A stretch of DNA of 6,448 nt from Chloroflexota bacterium (GCA_017743585.1 JAGHYP010000167.1:1-6448); one strand, 5' to 3'. Shown: positions 1 through 5,920, counted from the stretch's first letter. Numbers and translations are program-made. The notes: generated by a model from the sequence alone, not told the origin.

Positions 1-79
1 CAATTGGCTCTATCGCAGCGCTGCACGCGCTGAGCCAGATCGCGACGAACGCTGCCAGAAGCCAAGCCTGACCGCGCAT
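1..79 (-). CDS. Lipoprotein, N-terminal fragment running off the left edge
   Basis: The ATG at 79-77 opens a reading frame that stays open to the window edge (26 codons plus one base). It translates to MRGQAWLLAAFVAIWLSACS followed by AAIEPI. This is a textbook bacterial lipoprotein signal: a short basic start (R2), a hydrophobic core (about residues 5-16) and a lipobox L16-S17-A18-C19. Signal peptidase II should cut before C19, which would then carry the lipid anchor. The mature domain lies outside the window, so its function is unknown; substrate-binding and anchored extracytoplasmic proteins often have this form. The gene starts 32 bp after the Trm112-like gene on the same strand and may share its transcript. 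No good Shine-Dalgarno sequence is seen; the nearest purine run (AGGGG) lies about 18 bases upstream. No upstream in-frame alternative start was found. The plus strand here also has a short open frame (3-71), judged less likely. Confidence 0.6.
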   Translation of the reverse strand, partial: MRGQAWLLAAFVAIWLSACSAAIEPI

Positions 80-111
80 ACAAGCGAGTTGACTACGCCC
101 CTGATGGCGGC

Positions 112-387
112 TCAGGCAAGGTCATCTTCAGGCGGCGGCACTGGCAATTGATCTTCAGGCACGTCCTTGTAGCGCGCGCCGATCTCGACCAGCATGCGCG
201 GAATGCCATCTATAATCGGATATTTGTAGCCTGAGTCATCGCAGATGAGCCAGTAGTTGTTGCGCGCTAAGCGCAACCTACCCGGATCATCGCCGCGATC
301 CGTGTAATGGACCGCCACAGGGCAACGCAGCAGCTCTAGGAAGTCAGGGCTGAGCGCAGGTGCTTCTTGTGGCTCGTTCTCGGCCAT
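112..387 (-). CDS. Trm112-like / UPF0434-type small zinc-ribbon protein, degenerate
   Basis: This is a 91-residue protein of the Trm112 fold (Pfam Trm112p, like E. coli YcaR). Diagnostic features are LELLRCP at about 17-23, then LIC (47-49) and YPIIDGIPRML (56-66), matching the family pattern 'LLxCPxC ... LxCxxCxxxYPIxDGIPxML'. In known members two cysteine pairs bind zinc. Here one cysteine of each pair is missing: C22 is kept but the residue three later is A25, and C49 is kept but the matching position is S52. Zinc binding is therefore doubtful. The tail (after about residue 75) is proline- and acid-rich. Family members act as small partners or activators of methyltransferases, or have unknown roles; no partner is visible here. 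The frame can be extended to a TTG at 459, but the ATG at 387 was chosen because the extension does not look like the family, a GAGG lies about 11 bases upstream of the ATG, and a strong promoter at 431-459 would start transcription downstream of the TTG. Confidence 0.8.
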   Translation of the reverse strand: MAENEPQEAPALSPDFLELLRCPVAVHYTDRGDDPGRLRLARNNYWLICDDSGYKYPIIDGIPRMLVEIGARYKDVPEDQLPVPPPEDDLA

Positions 388-430
388 AGCGTGACGCGCC
401 TCGCGACTGGAGAAAATTACAGGTGCATGG

Positions 431-459
431 AGTATAGTCAGGCGGCAAAGGTGAGTCAA
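431..459 (-). promoter_or_regulatory. Predicted sigma70-type promoter of the Trm112-like gene
   Basis: On the minus strand TTGACT (459-454) is followed, after exactly 17 bases, by TATACT (436-431). Each hexamer matches five of six consensus positions (TTGACA, TATAAT). Transcription would begin near 424, giving a leader of roughly 35-40 bases before the ATG at 387. The -35 box overlaps the TGA stop (458-456) of the DUF5691 gene, so the Trm112-like gene can be expressed on its own even if there is read-through from upstream. Confidence 0.6.
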
Positions 460-1634
460 GGCTCTGCGGCGTCAAAGGCAGCGTGTATCGCGGCGCGCAG
501 ACGCACTATCGTCTGCCATTGCACTATCGCCTGCCACACTGCTACCGTTCGCCATTGCGCGATGTGCTCTGTAATGACGCTGGCAGGCACGACTGACTCG
601 AGCGCTGCCAGCGCGCTCGCAAGCGCCTCAGGATGCAAACGCGTCAGCAACGGCTCAAAATGCGCCGGAAAGCTGCTATCCTGCCAACGCATGCCATCGG
701 GCGTCATCGCGCTCCTCAGCAGAGGTTCAATGTGCGCAACGAAGCGCTGGCTGAAGGCAAGCGACCACGAATGCTCACAGCGGCCGATCAGCGCGAGTTC
801 TTCAGCCCGCCAAGTGCGCTTGCTGAAGAGCAACGATGCCTCAGCTTCGCGCTGCTCGGGCGAGGGCGGCACTTGTCTCAAGCGCTCGATCAAGCTAGCG
901 GCCCGCTCGCGCACGCTGAGCGCACGATCAACTTGTGCCGCCTGACTCAAGAAAGGCAGGTCGGCCTCAGAGAGATTGTGAATCAGCGCGTCCAGCAGAT
1001 CGGCGCGCTGCTGCGCCGGCTCGCGATCCCACGCCTCTGCCAAGAGCTGGCGCGCGCGCTCAGGGTCGAGCAGGCGCATAGCGCACAGAAACGTCTTGCG
1101 CGTGACGAACGCGCCTGTGCGCCACGCCGAATCGTCATCCAGCTGGAAAGCGGCATACGTCCACTTGCCGAGCTGCATGGCGAGCCAGCGCCCGCGCACG
1201 CCAGCCACCAACGCGCCGAGCGCAGGTTGAATCTGCTCACTCAGCGTCAGCAGCTCGGGCGCAAAAGACTCTGGCACGCGCTTGCCGTGCGCAAAAGCGA
1301 GCAGCAACCATTCTTCCAGCAAGTATGGTCGCTTCACATCGAAGGAAAGCAGCAGCTCAGCAGCTGCAGCCGACATCGCGGGCTGCGGATCGCGCGGACA
1401 AGGCGGGGGTAGCGCGCGCCCGAGCGGGGTAGGCACAGCGCCGCTGCGCCGCGCGTAACTCAGGATAGCCGCCGCGCTCAACAACGCCCCTTCAGGGTCG
1501 GAGTCATCGAGTTGGCTGAGCAGCGCGCCGAGCGCGCCCTCTGCTTTCGGCACGACGAACGGCTGCCGCGCCGTGCCGAGCAGAGCTGCCGACATAATCT
1601 TCTGCCACAAGGCTTCTACTGTCTGACCGTTCAT
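456..1634 (-). CDS. DUF5691 family protein
   Basis: A 392-residue soluble, largely helical protein that matches my recollection of the DUF5691 family. The start LWQKIMSAALLGTARQP (9-25) fits the family's opening 'LW..L..AALLGT.R'. The core RGRWLA (147-152), W171-R-T-G, DPERARQLLAEAW (190-202) and the repeated helical pairs from 200 to 255 fit its HEAT-like body. The family's biochemical role is not established; members often sit near SWIM zinc-finger, AAA ATPase or VWA-domain genes, none of which is visible here. The length is a little short compared with the 450-500 residues I associate with the family. No membrane segment or signal peptide is seen. Near the C-terminus (360-377) a hexapeptide QWRTVA/VWQAIV/QWQTIV is repeated three times. 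The ATG at 1634 is the first start in the frame beyond an in-frame TGA at 1673-1671. It has only a weak ribosome site (GCTCAG directly before it), which leaves the exact start uncertain. Confidence 0.8.
   Translation of the reverse strand: MNGQTVEALWQKIMSAALLGTARQPFVVPKAEGALGALLSQLDDSDPEGALLSAAAILSYARRSGAVPTPLGRALPPPCPRDPQPAMSAAAAELLLSFDVKRPYLLEEWLLLAFAHGKRVPESFAPELLTLSEQIQPALGALVAGVRGRWLAMQLGKWTYAAFQLDDDSAWRTGAFVTRKTFLCAMRLLDPERARQLLAEAWDREPAQQRADLLDALIHNLSEADLPFLSQAAQVDRALSVRERAASLIERLRQVPPSPEQREAEASLLFSKRTWRAEELALIGRCEHSWSLAFSQRFVAHIEPLLRSAMTPDGMRWQDSSFPAHFEPLLTRLHPEALASALAALESVVPASVITEHIAQWRTVAVWQAIVQWQTIVRLRAAIHAAFDAAEP
504..557 (-). repeat. Three imperfect 18-bp tandem units inside the DUF5691 gene
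   Basis: Plus-strand units are 504-521, 522-539 and 540-557. Units 1 and 2 match at 14 of 18 bases and units 1 and 3 at 13 of 18. The unit length is a multiple of three, so the repeat keeps the frame and encodes three hexapeptides, QWRTVA, VWQAIV and QWQTIV (residues 360-377). The pattern suggests local duplication by slippage near the 3' end of the gene, followed by divergence. Confidence 0.6.
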
Positions 1635-1947
1635 CTGAGCGCGCCATTCGCCGTCAAAACGCCGCCAAATTCAATACCCCGCCTGCTCGTGGAAAGACGG
1701 CATGTCCGTCCAGCCGATGTGTGCGACGCGCACGCCGCTCGCCTTGAGCAGCTGCGCCCCTTCCGCCGCCAGCGCCAGACCAATGCTGTGTCCATGCGCC
1801 GAGCGGCTCGCCTAGCTCTGATCGCCAAATCACGTCGCCGCGCATTTGCCGCGATCGGGGCGTGAGCATGATGGTAGCGATCAGCGCTTGCGGCATTGAG
1901 CGGCGTTTTGGGTCTCCGCGCTGCGGAGCATACCGCAAAAAGCGCAC
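1635..1947 (-). pseudogene. Decayed gene, possibly a GNAT-type acetyltransferase remnant
   Basis: No single minus-strand frame is convincing through this stretch, but pieces in successive frames look like real protein. Frame A from about 1890 to 1801 reads MPQALIATIMLTPRS and then MRGDVIWRSELGEPLG. A second frame (1811-1674) reads HSIGLALAAEGAQLLKASG, then VRVAHIGWTDMPSFHEQAGY, ending at TGA 1673-1671. Beyond that stop the same frame continues as IWRRFDGEW up to the DUF5691 start, while the next frame gives EFGGVLTANGALR and ends in a TGA that overlaps the DUF5691 ATG as ATGA. The middle piece resembles the second half of a GNAT domain (a G.GIG.AL-like acetyl-CoA loop, a helix, a strand, then 'FYE..GY'). 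The likely cause is two single-base insertions, or one insertion plus a CGA-to-TGA change. The family assignment is tentative. There is no intact gene in this 355-base gap. Confidence 0.4.
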
Positions 1948-1976
1948 TTGCGCACGGCTATGAAGTATGCTATGCT
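1948..1976 (+). promoter_or_regulatory. Predicted promoter of the tRNA-Gln gene
   Basis: TTGCGC (1948-1953) and TATGCT (1971-1976) are 17 bases apart, placing the transcription start near 1983, about seven bases before the mature tRNA 5' end at 1990. TATGCT also occurs as an overlapping copy at 1966-1971. The -35 box matches the consensus poorly outside TTG, so the call rests mainly on spacing and position relative to the tRNA. Confidence 0.45.
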
Positions 1977-1989
1977 ATTCCCGCAGACT

Positions 1990-2061
1990 TGGGGGATAGT
2001 TTAATTGGCAGAACGACGGGTTCTGGCCCCGTTAGTCTTGGTTCGAGTCCAGGTCCCCCAG
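1990..2061 (+). tRNA. trnQ: tRNA-Gln, anticodon CUG
   Basis: A full cloverleaf can be drawn. The acceptor stem is TGGGGGA (1990-1996) with TCCCCCA (2054-2060), all seven pairs formed. The D arm is GTTT/GAAC enclosing AATTGGCA. The anticodon stem is ACGGG/CCCGT around the loop TTCTGGC (2021-2027), which puts the anticodon CTG at 2023-2025 and so reads CAG glutamine codons. The variable loop is TAGT, and the T arm is CTTGG-TTCGAGT-CCAGG. The discriminator base is G (2061), as usual for glutamine tRNAs. The next bases are CAC, so the 3' CCA is not encoded and must be added by the CCA-adding enzyme. The weak first pair (U1-A72) is characteristic of tRNA-Gln. It appears to be a single-gene transcript between its own promoter and terminator. 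Confidence 0.95.
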
Positions 2062-2065
2062 CACG

Positions 2066-2091
2066 GCGCGCCGCTCAGAGGGCGCGTTTTT
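2066..2091 (+). terminator. Rho-independent terminator of tRNA-Gln
   Basis: CGCGCC (2067-2072) pairs perfectly with GGCGCG (2081-2086) around an eight-base loop, and a run of five T follows (2087-2091). It lies five bases after the tRNA and just before the stop of the opposing regulator gene at 2102. On the opposite strand the stem is followed by GCCGTGC rather than a T run, so it acts mainly for the tRNA. Confidence 0.75.
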
Positions 2092-2101
2092 CGTCGCTGG
2101 C

Positions 2102-3745
2102 TCAAGCGCCGCTTTGCACAAGGCGCGCATACTCGACGAATTCCGCCAACTCGCGCTGAGTCAAGCTGCGCGCAGGCGTGATGATGTAACAAACATCCAG
2201 CCAAAGCTGTGCTTTGCCCGCCCGCGCCGCGGTCGCGCGGTTCAATTGCTCGGCGGCTGCTGAAGGCGAGACCCCAGGTGGCACGCTCACCTGCAAACTG
2301 ACGTGCGTCGGCTGAATTTCCACGCCTTCCGCCCGCCATCCCTGCGCTGCCGCCGCCTCAGCGAAGTAGCGCGGCAAGAGCGCCGCCAGATCGCCCTCAA
2401 TCGGCGGCTCTGAAGGCAACAACGCCAGTGTGAAGACCAATGGCGGCTCTTCTGCTGCCGCCTCGACCGCCTGCTGCAAGCCTTGCGGCGGACGCAGATC
2501 AGTTGGACGCGACGGCAGGGTCTCTTCCGCCTCGGATGCCTGCGCGACCCTCTCAGCGCGCTCAGACGCCTCAGCGCCTTCAGAGGTCATCGTTTCTTCG
2601 CTCGCCTCAGGCCTCGCAGACTCTGGCACGCGCGACATCGCCTCGTGCAATTGGCGCGCCACTTGACGGATCGTGCGCATGGACGTGCCGCCGTAGAAGA
2701 GCAAGGAGAGCGTCAGATCGTCCACTGTGCGCGTGGAATACAGCAAGTAGAGCGTCTCAGGATTGACCTGCAGCGGGCGAAAGACGGCCGGCGCATTGGC
2801 GCTGCCCTGCCACATGCGCCCGATCTCGCGCAAGGCGAGGCTGCACGTTAATTCATCTAGCTCACTTGAGCTGGAGAGCGCGATCACGTCGCTGCCGCGC
2901 GTCAAGAAGGCGGCTTTGACGGCGGCGTCAACGCTCATCTGCATGAAGCGCAGCGCGAGCGCGGCGATCGGGGTGGCGGCGGCGCGTGGCGATTGCCGCG
3001 CCAGTTGCGCAGTCTCGTGCAAGGCTTGGCTGAGCGTCTGCTCAACGTTCGGCGCGCTCCACGGCGGACGCGCCTCGAGCGGTACCCTCTCCGCCTCGCT
3101 CGCCAGATGTTCTGCCAGCCTCTCAAGTGGCACTGAGTCATCGGCAGCGCTCTCAAGGGCGACTTGAGCGGCGAGCAGCGTCTGCGGCGGCTCGACGCGC
3201 TCAGGCGGGCGCTCAAGCGGCTGCGTGCCGCTGATCACAGCCTGCAACGTGGCGTCAAGCGGCACAGCAGGCTCGGACGCCGCTGGAGCGGAAGCGAGCG
3301 CGGCGCTGCCATTGGCGATGCCTTCAATGGCGCGCAGGAAGGTCTCGTCAGGCTGAGCGCGCTGTGCAGGCGCAGTTGACGCCGCTTGCGCCATGTGCGC
3401 GCGGATCAGCGCGTCCAGCTGGCGGGCGAGATACGGCTTGACCAGACTTGGCAGCGAGTCCGTCTCAGGCGGAAAGGCAGGCGGCTGATCGGCGCGGCAG
3501 CTGACGATGATCGTCAATTCCGGATACAAGCGGCGCAAGGTCTCGATCAGCTCGATCAATCCCGTGGCTTCGGCTGAGACATCGATCACAGCGAAGTCTT
3601 GCGGCTCGCGCGCCAAGAGTTCCAGCGCAGCGCGGCTGCTCGCGAAGAGGTTCACGCGGTAACGACCCGTGCCTTCCAGCGCCTGCTTGATCGGCACAGC
3701 GAAGCTGATCTCGGGATCAAGGATCAGGAGGCGGGTGACTTTCAT
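2102..3745 (-). CDS. Receiver-domain protein with roadblock/LC7-like and IS200/Y1 transposase-like domains
   Basis: Numbered from the longer ATG at 3769 (555 residues). Residues 10-125 form a response-regulator receiver: acidic D18 in LILDPE, phospho-acceptor D63 in FAVIDV, S90 in IIVSC and K111 in LVKPY, so all key residues are present. Residues 126-262 are an A/P/E-rich linker. Residues 264-378 (AAVKAAFLTRGSDVIALSSS, later YLLYSTRTVDDLTLSLLFYG) resemble a roadblock/LC7 domain, a dimerising regulator of small GTPases. A second acidic linker (380-440) precedes a domain at 445-552 resembling IS200/IS605 Y1 transposases: THVSLQVSVPPGVSPS, then LW and a YIIT strand, ending in a helix with Y547 and Q552. 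The HUH motif reads H489-V-S491, so metal-dependent nicking is doubtful and exaptation is inferred. No DNA-binding output domain of a classical regulator is seen, so signalling through protein contacts is likely. The ATG at 3745 starts right at the receiver domain; the ATG at 3769 may be leaderless. Confidence 0.8.
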   Translation of the reverse strand: MKVTRLLILDPEISFAVPIKQALEGTGRYRVNLFASSRAALELLAREPQDFAVIDVSAEATGLIELIETLRRLYPELTIIVSCRADQPPAFPPETDSLPSLVKPYLARQLDALIRAHMAQAASTAPAQRAQPDETFLRAIEGIANGSAALASAPAASEPAVPLDATLQAVISGTQPLERPPERVEPPQTLLAAQVALESAADDSVPLERLAEHLASEAERVPLEARPPWSAPNVEQTLSQALHETAQLARQSPRAAATPIAALALRFMQMSVDAAVKAAFLTRGSDVIALSSSSELDELTCSLALREIGRMWQGSANAPAVFRPLQVNPETLYLLYSTRTVDDLTLSLLFYGGTSMRTIRQVARQLHEAMSRVPESARPEASEETMTSEGAEASERAERVAQASEAEETLPSRPTDLRPPQGLQQAVEAAAEEPPLVFTLALLPSEPPIEGDLAALLPRYFAEAAAAQGWRAEGVEIQPTHVSLQVSVPPGVSPSAAAEQLNRATAARAGKAQLWLDVCYIITPARSLTQRELAEFVEYARLVQSGA

Positions 3746-3775
3746 GGCGCGCGCTTTTCGACTGCTCATGTGCCG

Positions 3776-3784
3776 ATTATAGCA
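3776..3784 (-). promoter_or_regulatory. Extended -10 promoter of the receiver-domain gene
   Basis: The minus strand reads TGC-TATAAT (3784-3776): a perfect -10 hexamer preceded by the TGN extension, which can replace a -35 box. No -35 hexamer stands at 17 bases; a TTGACC lies only 11 bases upstream. Transcription should start near 3769, right at the first possible ATG. This would make that start leaderless, or give the ATG at 3745 a leader of about 24 bases without a clear Shine-Dalgarno sequence. Confidence 0.6.
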
Positions 3785-3826
3785 CGCCGCTGGGTCAATT
3801 TGCGCCTCGAAGACGCCTGCGCACGG

Positions 3827-3832
3827 TATACT
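3827..3832 (+). promoter_or_regulatory. Candidate -10 box for the four-helix membrane protein gene
   Basis: TATACT matches five of six -10 positions and lies 35 bases before the ATG at 3868. No good -35 box is found at normal spacing; TTTGCG at 3799-3804 is 22 bases away. It sits back to back with the promoter of the divergent receiver-domain gene, so the two could be controlled together. Confidence 0.35.
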
Positions 3833-3867
3833 CGCCTGTCAGTGCCTGCCATCTCGCAAGAAAGCGC

Positions 3868-4338
3868 ATGGATAATTCGCAGAAGTTCGCACAATTAGGC
3901 ATTGCCGTGATGCTGCTGGGCGGCGTGATCGCCCTCATCGGGCTATTCCCAAGCGTGATCGGCTTGGAAGCGAGTCAAGGCGTCGGCGTGCTGCAGGTGT
4001 TGACCATTCTAGTGGGCTTCTCTATCCTGATCGGCGGGGCGTACATCTTCGTCCAAGCCACGTATTATCCTGACAAGCGGCATAACCTTGCGCAGAAAAT
4101 TGGCGTGCGCCTGAGCATGACAGGCTTGGTGCTGGCGGCGGCAATCGGGCTGGCGGACGTGCTAGGTTTCGGCTCGAATTCGCCCTTGATCGGGCAACGC
4201 CCGGCTCTCGGCCCGTGGCAGACGGCAGGCTTGGTCAGCTGTTTTGTGATCGCCTCGCTCGGCTTGCTGATCTTCGTGCTGCTCGGCGATAGCACGCCCG
4301 ACGAGCCGCACGATCCCGACGACACAATTCGGCTCTAG
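3868..4338 (+). CDS. Small four-helix integral membrane protein, unknown function
   Basis: A 156-residue protein not recognised as a named family. Four hydrophobic segments are visible at about 11-31, 41-64, 80-101 and 119-139, suggesting four membrane-spanning helices. The loop between helices 2 and 3 is basic (PDKRHNLAQK, 68-77) and is therefore probably cytoplasmic, which puts the short N-terminus and the acidic tail (DSTPDEPHDPDDTIRL, 141-156) in the cytoplasm as well. No catalytic motif, conserved histidine pair or transporter signature is seen. The start is supported by a purine-rich AAGAAAG (3858-3864) four bases before the ATG and by a -10 box 35 bases upstream. It is transcribed divergently from the receiver-domain regulator and converges on the ABC transporter genes, so it is likely a single-gene unit. 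Uncharacterised membrane proteins of this size are common in Chloroflexota, which is an observation about style and not an assignment. Confidence 0.75.
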   Translation: MDNSQKFAQLGIAVMLLGGVIALIGLFPSVIGLEASQGVGVLQVLTILVGFSILIGGAYIFVQATYYPDKRHNLAQKIGVRLSMTGLVLAAAIGLADVLGFGSNSPLIGQRPALGPWQTAGLVSCFVIASLGLLIFVLLGDSTPDEPHDPDDTIRL

Positions 4339-4385
4339 GCTGCCGCAGACGGTCTTGACGCCCCACGCGGCTCGGTCGCGAATTG
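4325..4385. other. Nested inverted repeat across the stop codon of the membrane-protein gene
   Basis: CAATTCG (4325-4331) is the exact reverse complement of CGAATTG (4379-4385). Inside it GCCGC (4342-4346) pairs with GCGGC (4367-4371). Together they could form an interrupted hairpin at the mRNA 3' end. There is no T run, so it is not a standard intrinsic terminator; it may protect the 3' end or be chance in GC-rich DNA. Confidence 0.25.
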
Positions 4386-4573
4386 CCGATGTACCTCTTG
4401 TTGCCAGCGCGCAGCTGAATGACGTAAGTTTCCCGATCGCTAGGAACACACTGTTTCTCGGCGAGCGCGCTCATCGGGCTGGCGAGCTGCTGCGCTGCCG
4501 TGCGCTCTGCAGTTGAGGCAGGCCGCACCTTTCAGCGTCCACAGCGCGGCGAGCCGATGAGCTACGCCTTGCC
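4339..4573. other. Gap between two converging genes; no convincing gene
   Basis: These 235 bases separate the stop codons of the membrane-protein gene (plus) and the ABC ATPase gene (minus). The minus strand has one open frame through most of it, containing MSALAEKQCVP (about 4474-4442), and a second frame with RWQQEVHRQFATEPRGASR ending in a TAG (4339-4341). These weakly recall the start of a pterin-4a-carbinolamine dehydratase, but the spacing is about ten codons too short and the histidine core is absent, so no gene is called. No T-tailed hairpin was seen for either flanking gene. Confidence 0.4.
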
Positions 4574-5914
4574 TCAGGATGACGGCACGGATTGCGAGAG
4601 CGGCTGCTCAGTCTCGATGAAGATCGTGTTGTCGCTGCTATCGTAGCTGAACAGCTCGGCGTAGCGCCCCCAGTCTACGGCTGTATCCAGCTGACGCTCG
4701 GCGACTTCAGGCGGGAATTCGCGGCTGAGCGCGGCGATGAAGACATCCCATGAGAGCCGCTGATTGGGTTGCGCCTTGAGCATCGAGAGAATCCAGCGGA
4801 TCATCGGCACGCGCTTCACGCGCGCGGCGAAGATCTCTTTGCGCGCTTGGATGCTGCCCTCGGCAAAGGCTTGCCCGAGCGGCGTCAGGCTCAGATCGCC
4901 CGCCTCAACGCTGGCGAAGCCGAGCAGCTCAACCGCTTCGATGATTGGCAAGATCTCGTCGTAGTTGTCTACAAATTCATCCGCCAAGCGGTAGATGTCA
5001 ATTTTGTTGGTCAGCTCTTCGTTCACGCGCTCCAGCAAGCCTGAGATCGCGCTGATCGGCGCGGCGGGCAAGGTGCGAGTCGCGCCCGGCTCGCCCGGCG
5101 CCGAGCCAAGCTCCTCGGCCTCAGAGCGAGTCTTGCCTACGATCTGCCCATAGACCTGATCGACCATCGCCAAAAAGGCTTTCTCCTTGCGGCGGCGCGG
5201 ATGCGGCAAGTTATTCGGAATATCCGCCACGATGTGACCAGGATTCTTATCCATGATCACCAGTCGATCTGCCATGAAGACCGCTTCTTCGATGTTGTGG
5301 CTCACCATCAAGATTGCTTTGGTCGGAATGCCGCCGCTCAGCCAGAGTTCCATCAGCTCGCCGCGCAAGCTCTCGGCGGAAAGCACGTCCAGCGCTGAGA
5401 ACGGCTCGTCAAGGCAGAGCAGCTCGGGCTCAACCGCCATTGCGCGCGCGAAGCCGACCTTTTGGCGCATCCCGCCGCTCAGCTCGCGCGGGTAAGCCGT
5501 CTCGAAGCCATCCAAGCCGACGTGATCGATCAGGCGCAGCGCGCGCTTGGTGCGCTCCAAGCGCGGTATGCCGAGCGGCTCTAGCGCCGCCTCGACGTTC
5601 TCCTGCACCGTCAGCCACGGGTAGAGCGCGAAGCTCTGGAAGACAATCGTCGTGTTTGGGTTCACGCCGCGCAACGGCTTGCCGCGATAGAGCACCTCAC
5701 CTTCGGATACGCCGATCAAGCCTGCGATGATGCGCAAAAGCGTTGACTTGCCGCAGCCGCTCGGCCCAAGCAGCACCACGAACTCGCCCTCGCGGATCGT
5801 CAAATTGATGCCGCGCAATGCTTCTGTGTACCTATCGCCGCGCCCATAACACTTGCTGACGTTGCGCAGCTCGACCAGCACTTCGCCCAGCACTTTGTGT
5901 CCGTGTGCAGCCAT
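4574..5914 (-). CDS. NitT/TauT-type ABC transporter ATP-binding protein with AAA-associated C-terminal domain
   Basis: A 446-residue cytoplasmic ATPase that powers a nitrate/sulfonate/taurine-type importer. All ABC motifs are intact: Walker A GPSGCGKST (50-58, K56), Q-loop Q93 in VFQSFALYPW, signature LSGGMRQK (145-152), Walker B LLCLDE (165-170, catalytic E170), D-loop SALD (173-176) and switch H206 in MVSHNIEEA. The ATPase domain ends near 255. A variable linker (260-285) follows, then a helical domain (about 288-425) with LTPLGQAFAEG and DTAVDWGRYAELFSYD, which fits the AAA-associated C-terminal domain (Pfam AAA_assoc_C, winged-helix-like). This explains the length compared with about 260 residues for TauB or SsuB. 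The tail may sense or regulate transport; that is an inference. The ATG is six bases after the permease stop. A GGAG (5927-5924), lying within the permease's last codons, is nine bases upstream, so the two genes are almost certainly co-transcribed and translationally linked. The transported substrate cannot be told from sequence. Confidence 0.93.
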   Translation of the reverse strand: MAAHGHKVLGEVLVELRNVSKCYGRGDRYTEALRGINLTIREGEFVVLLGPSGCGKSTLLRIIAGLIGVSEGEVLYRGKPLRGVNPNTTIVFQSFALYPWLTVQENVEAALEPLGIPRLERTKRALRLIDHVGLDGFETAYPRELSGGMRQKVGFARAMAVEPELLCLDEPFSALDVLSAESLRGELMELWLSGGIPTKAILMVSHNIEEAVFMADRLVIMDKNPGHIVADIPNNLPHPRRRKEKAFLAMVDQVYGQIVGKTRSEAEELGSAPGEPGATRTLPAAPISAISGLLERVNEELTNKIDIYRLADEFVDNYDEILPIIEAVELLGFASVEAGDLSLTPLGQAFAEGSIQARKEIFAARVKRVPMIRWILSMLKAQPNQRLSWDVFIAALSREFPPEVAERQLDTAVDWGRYAELFSYDSSDNTIFIETEQPLSQSVPSS

Positions 5915-5920
5915 CTCTCA

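Noticed and set aside
3..71. Plus-strand tail of an open frame ending at TGA 69-71
   Set aside because: Only 22 codons are visible and no motif is seen; the lipoprotein signal on the other strand is far more specific.
388..459. N-terminal extension of the Trm112-like protein from a TTG at 459
   Set aside because: The extra residues do not fit the family and the predicted transcript starts downstream of the TTG.
633..1412. Plus-strand frame of 259 codons
   Set aside because: It is the antisense shadow of the DUF5691 gene, is arginine-rich with no recognisable domain, and the minus-strand frame has clear family motifs.
1914..1928. Perfect hairpin CTCCGC-GCT-GCGGAG upstream of the tRNA promoter
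   Set aside because: There is no T run on either strand and a six-base stem is common by chance in GC-rich DNA, so it was not called a terminator or operator.
1990..2061. tRNA-Gln as an integration site
   Set aside because: There is no integrase gene and no repeat of the tRNA 3' end elsewhere in the window.
1896..2159. Plus-strand frame running through the tRNA
   Set aside because: It spans the tRNA-Gln gene and its terminator and has no protein-like features.
2102..2440. An active IS200-type insertion sequence
   Set aside because: The transposase-like domain is fused in frame to a receiver protein, its HUH motif is altered, and no terminal hairpins of an IS200/IS605 element were seen around it.
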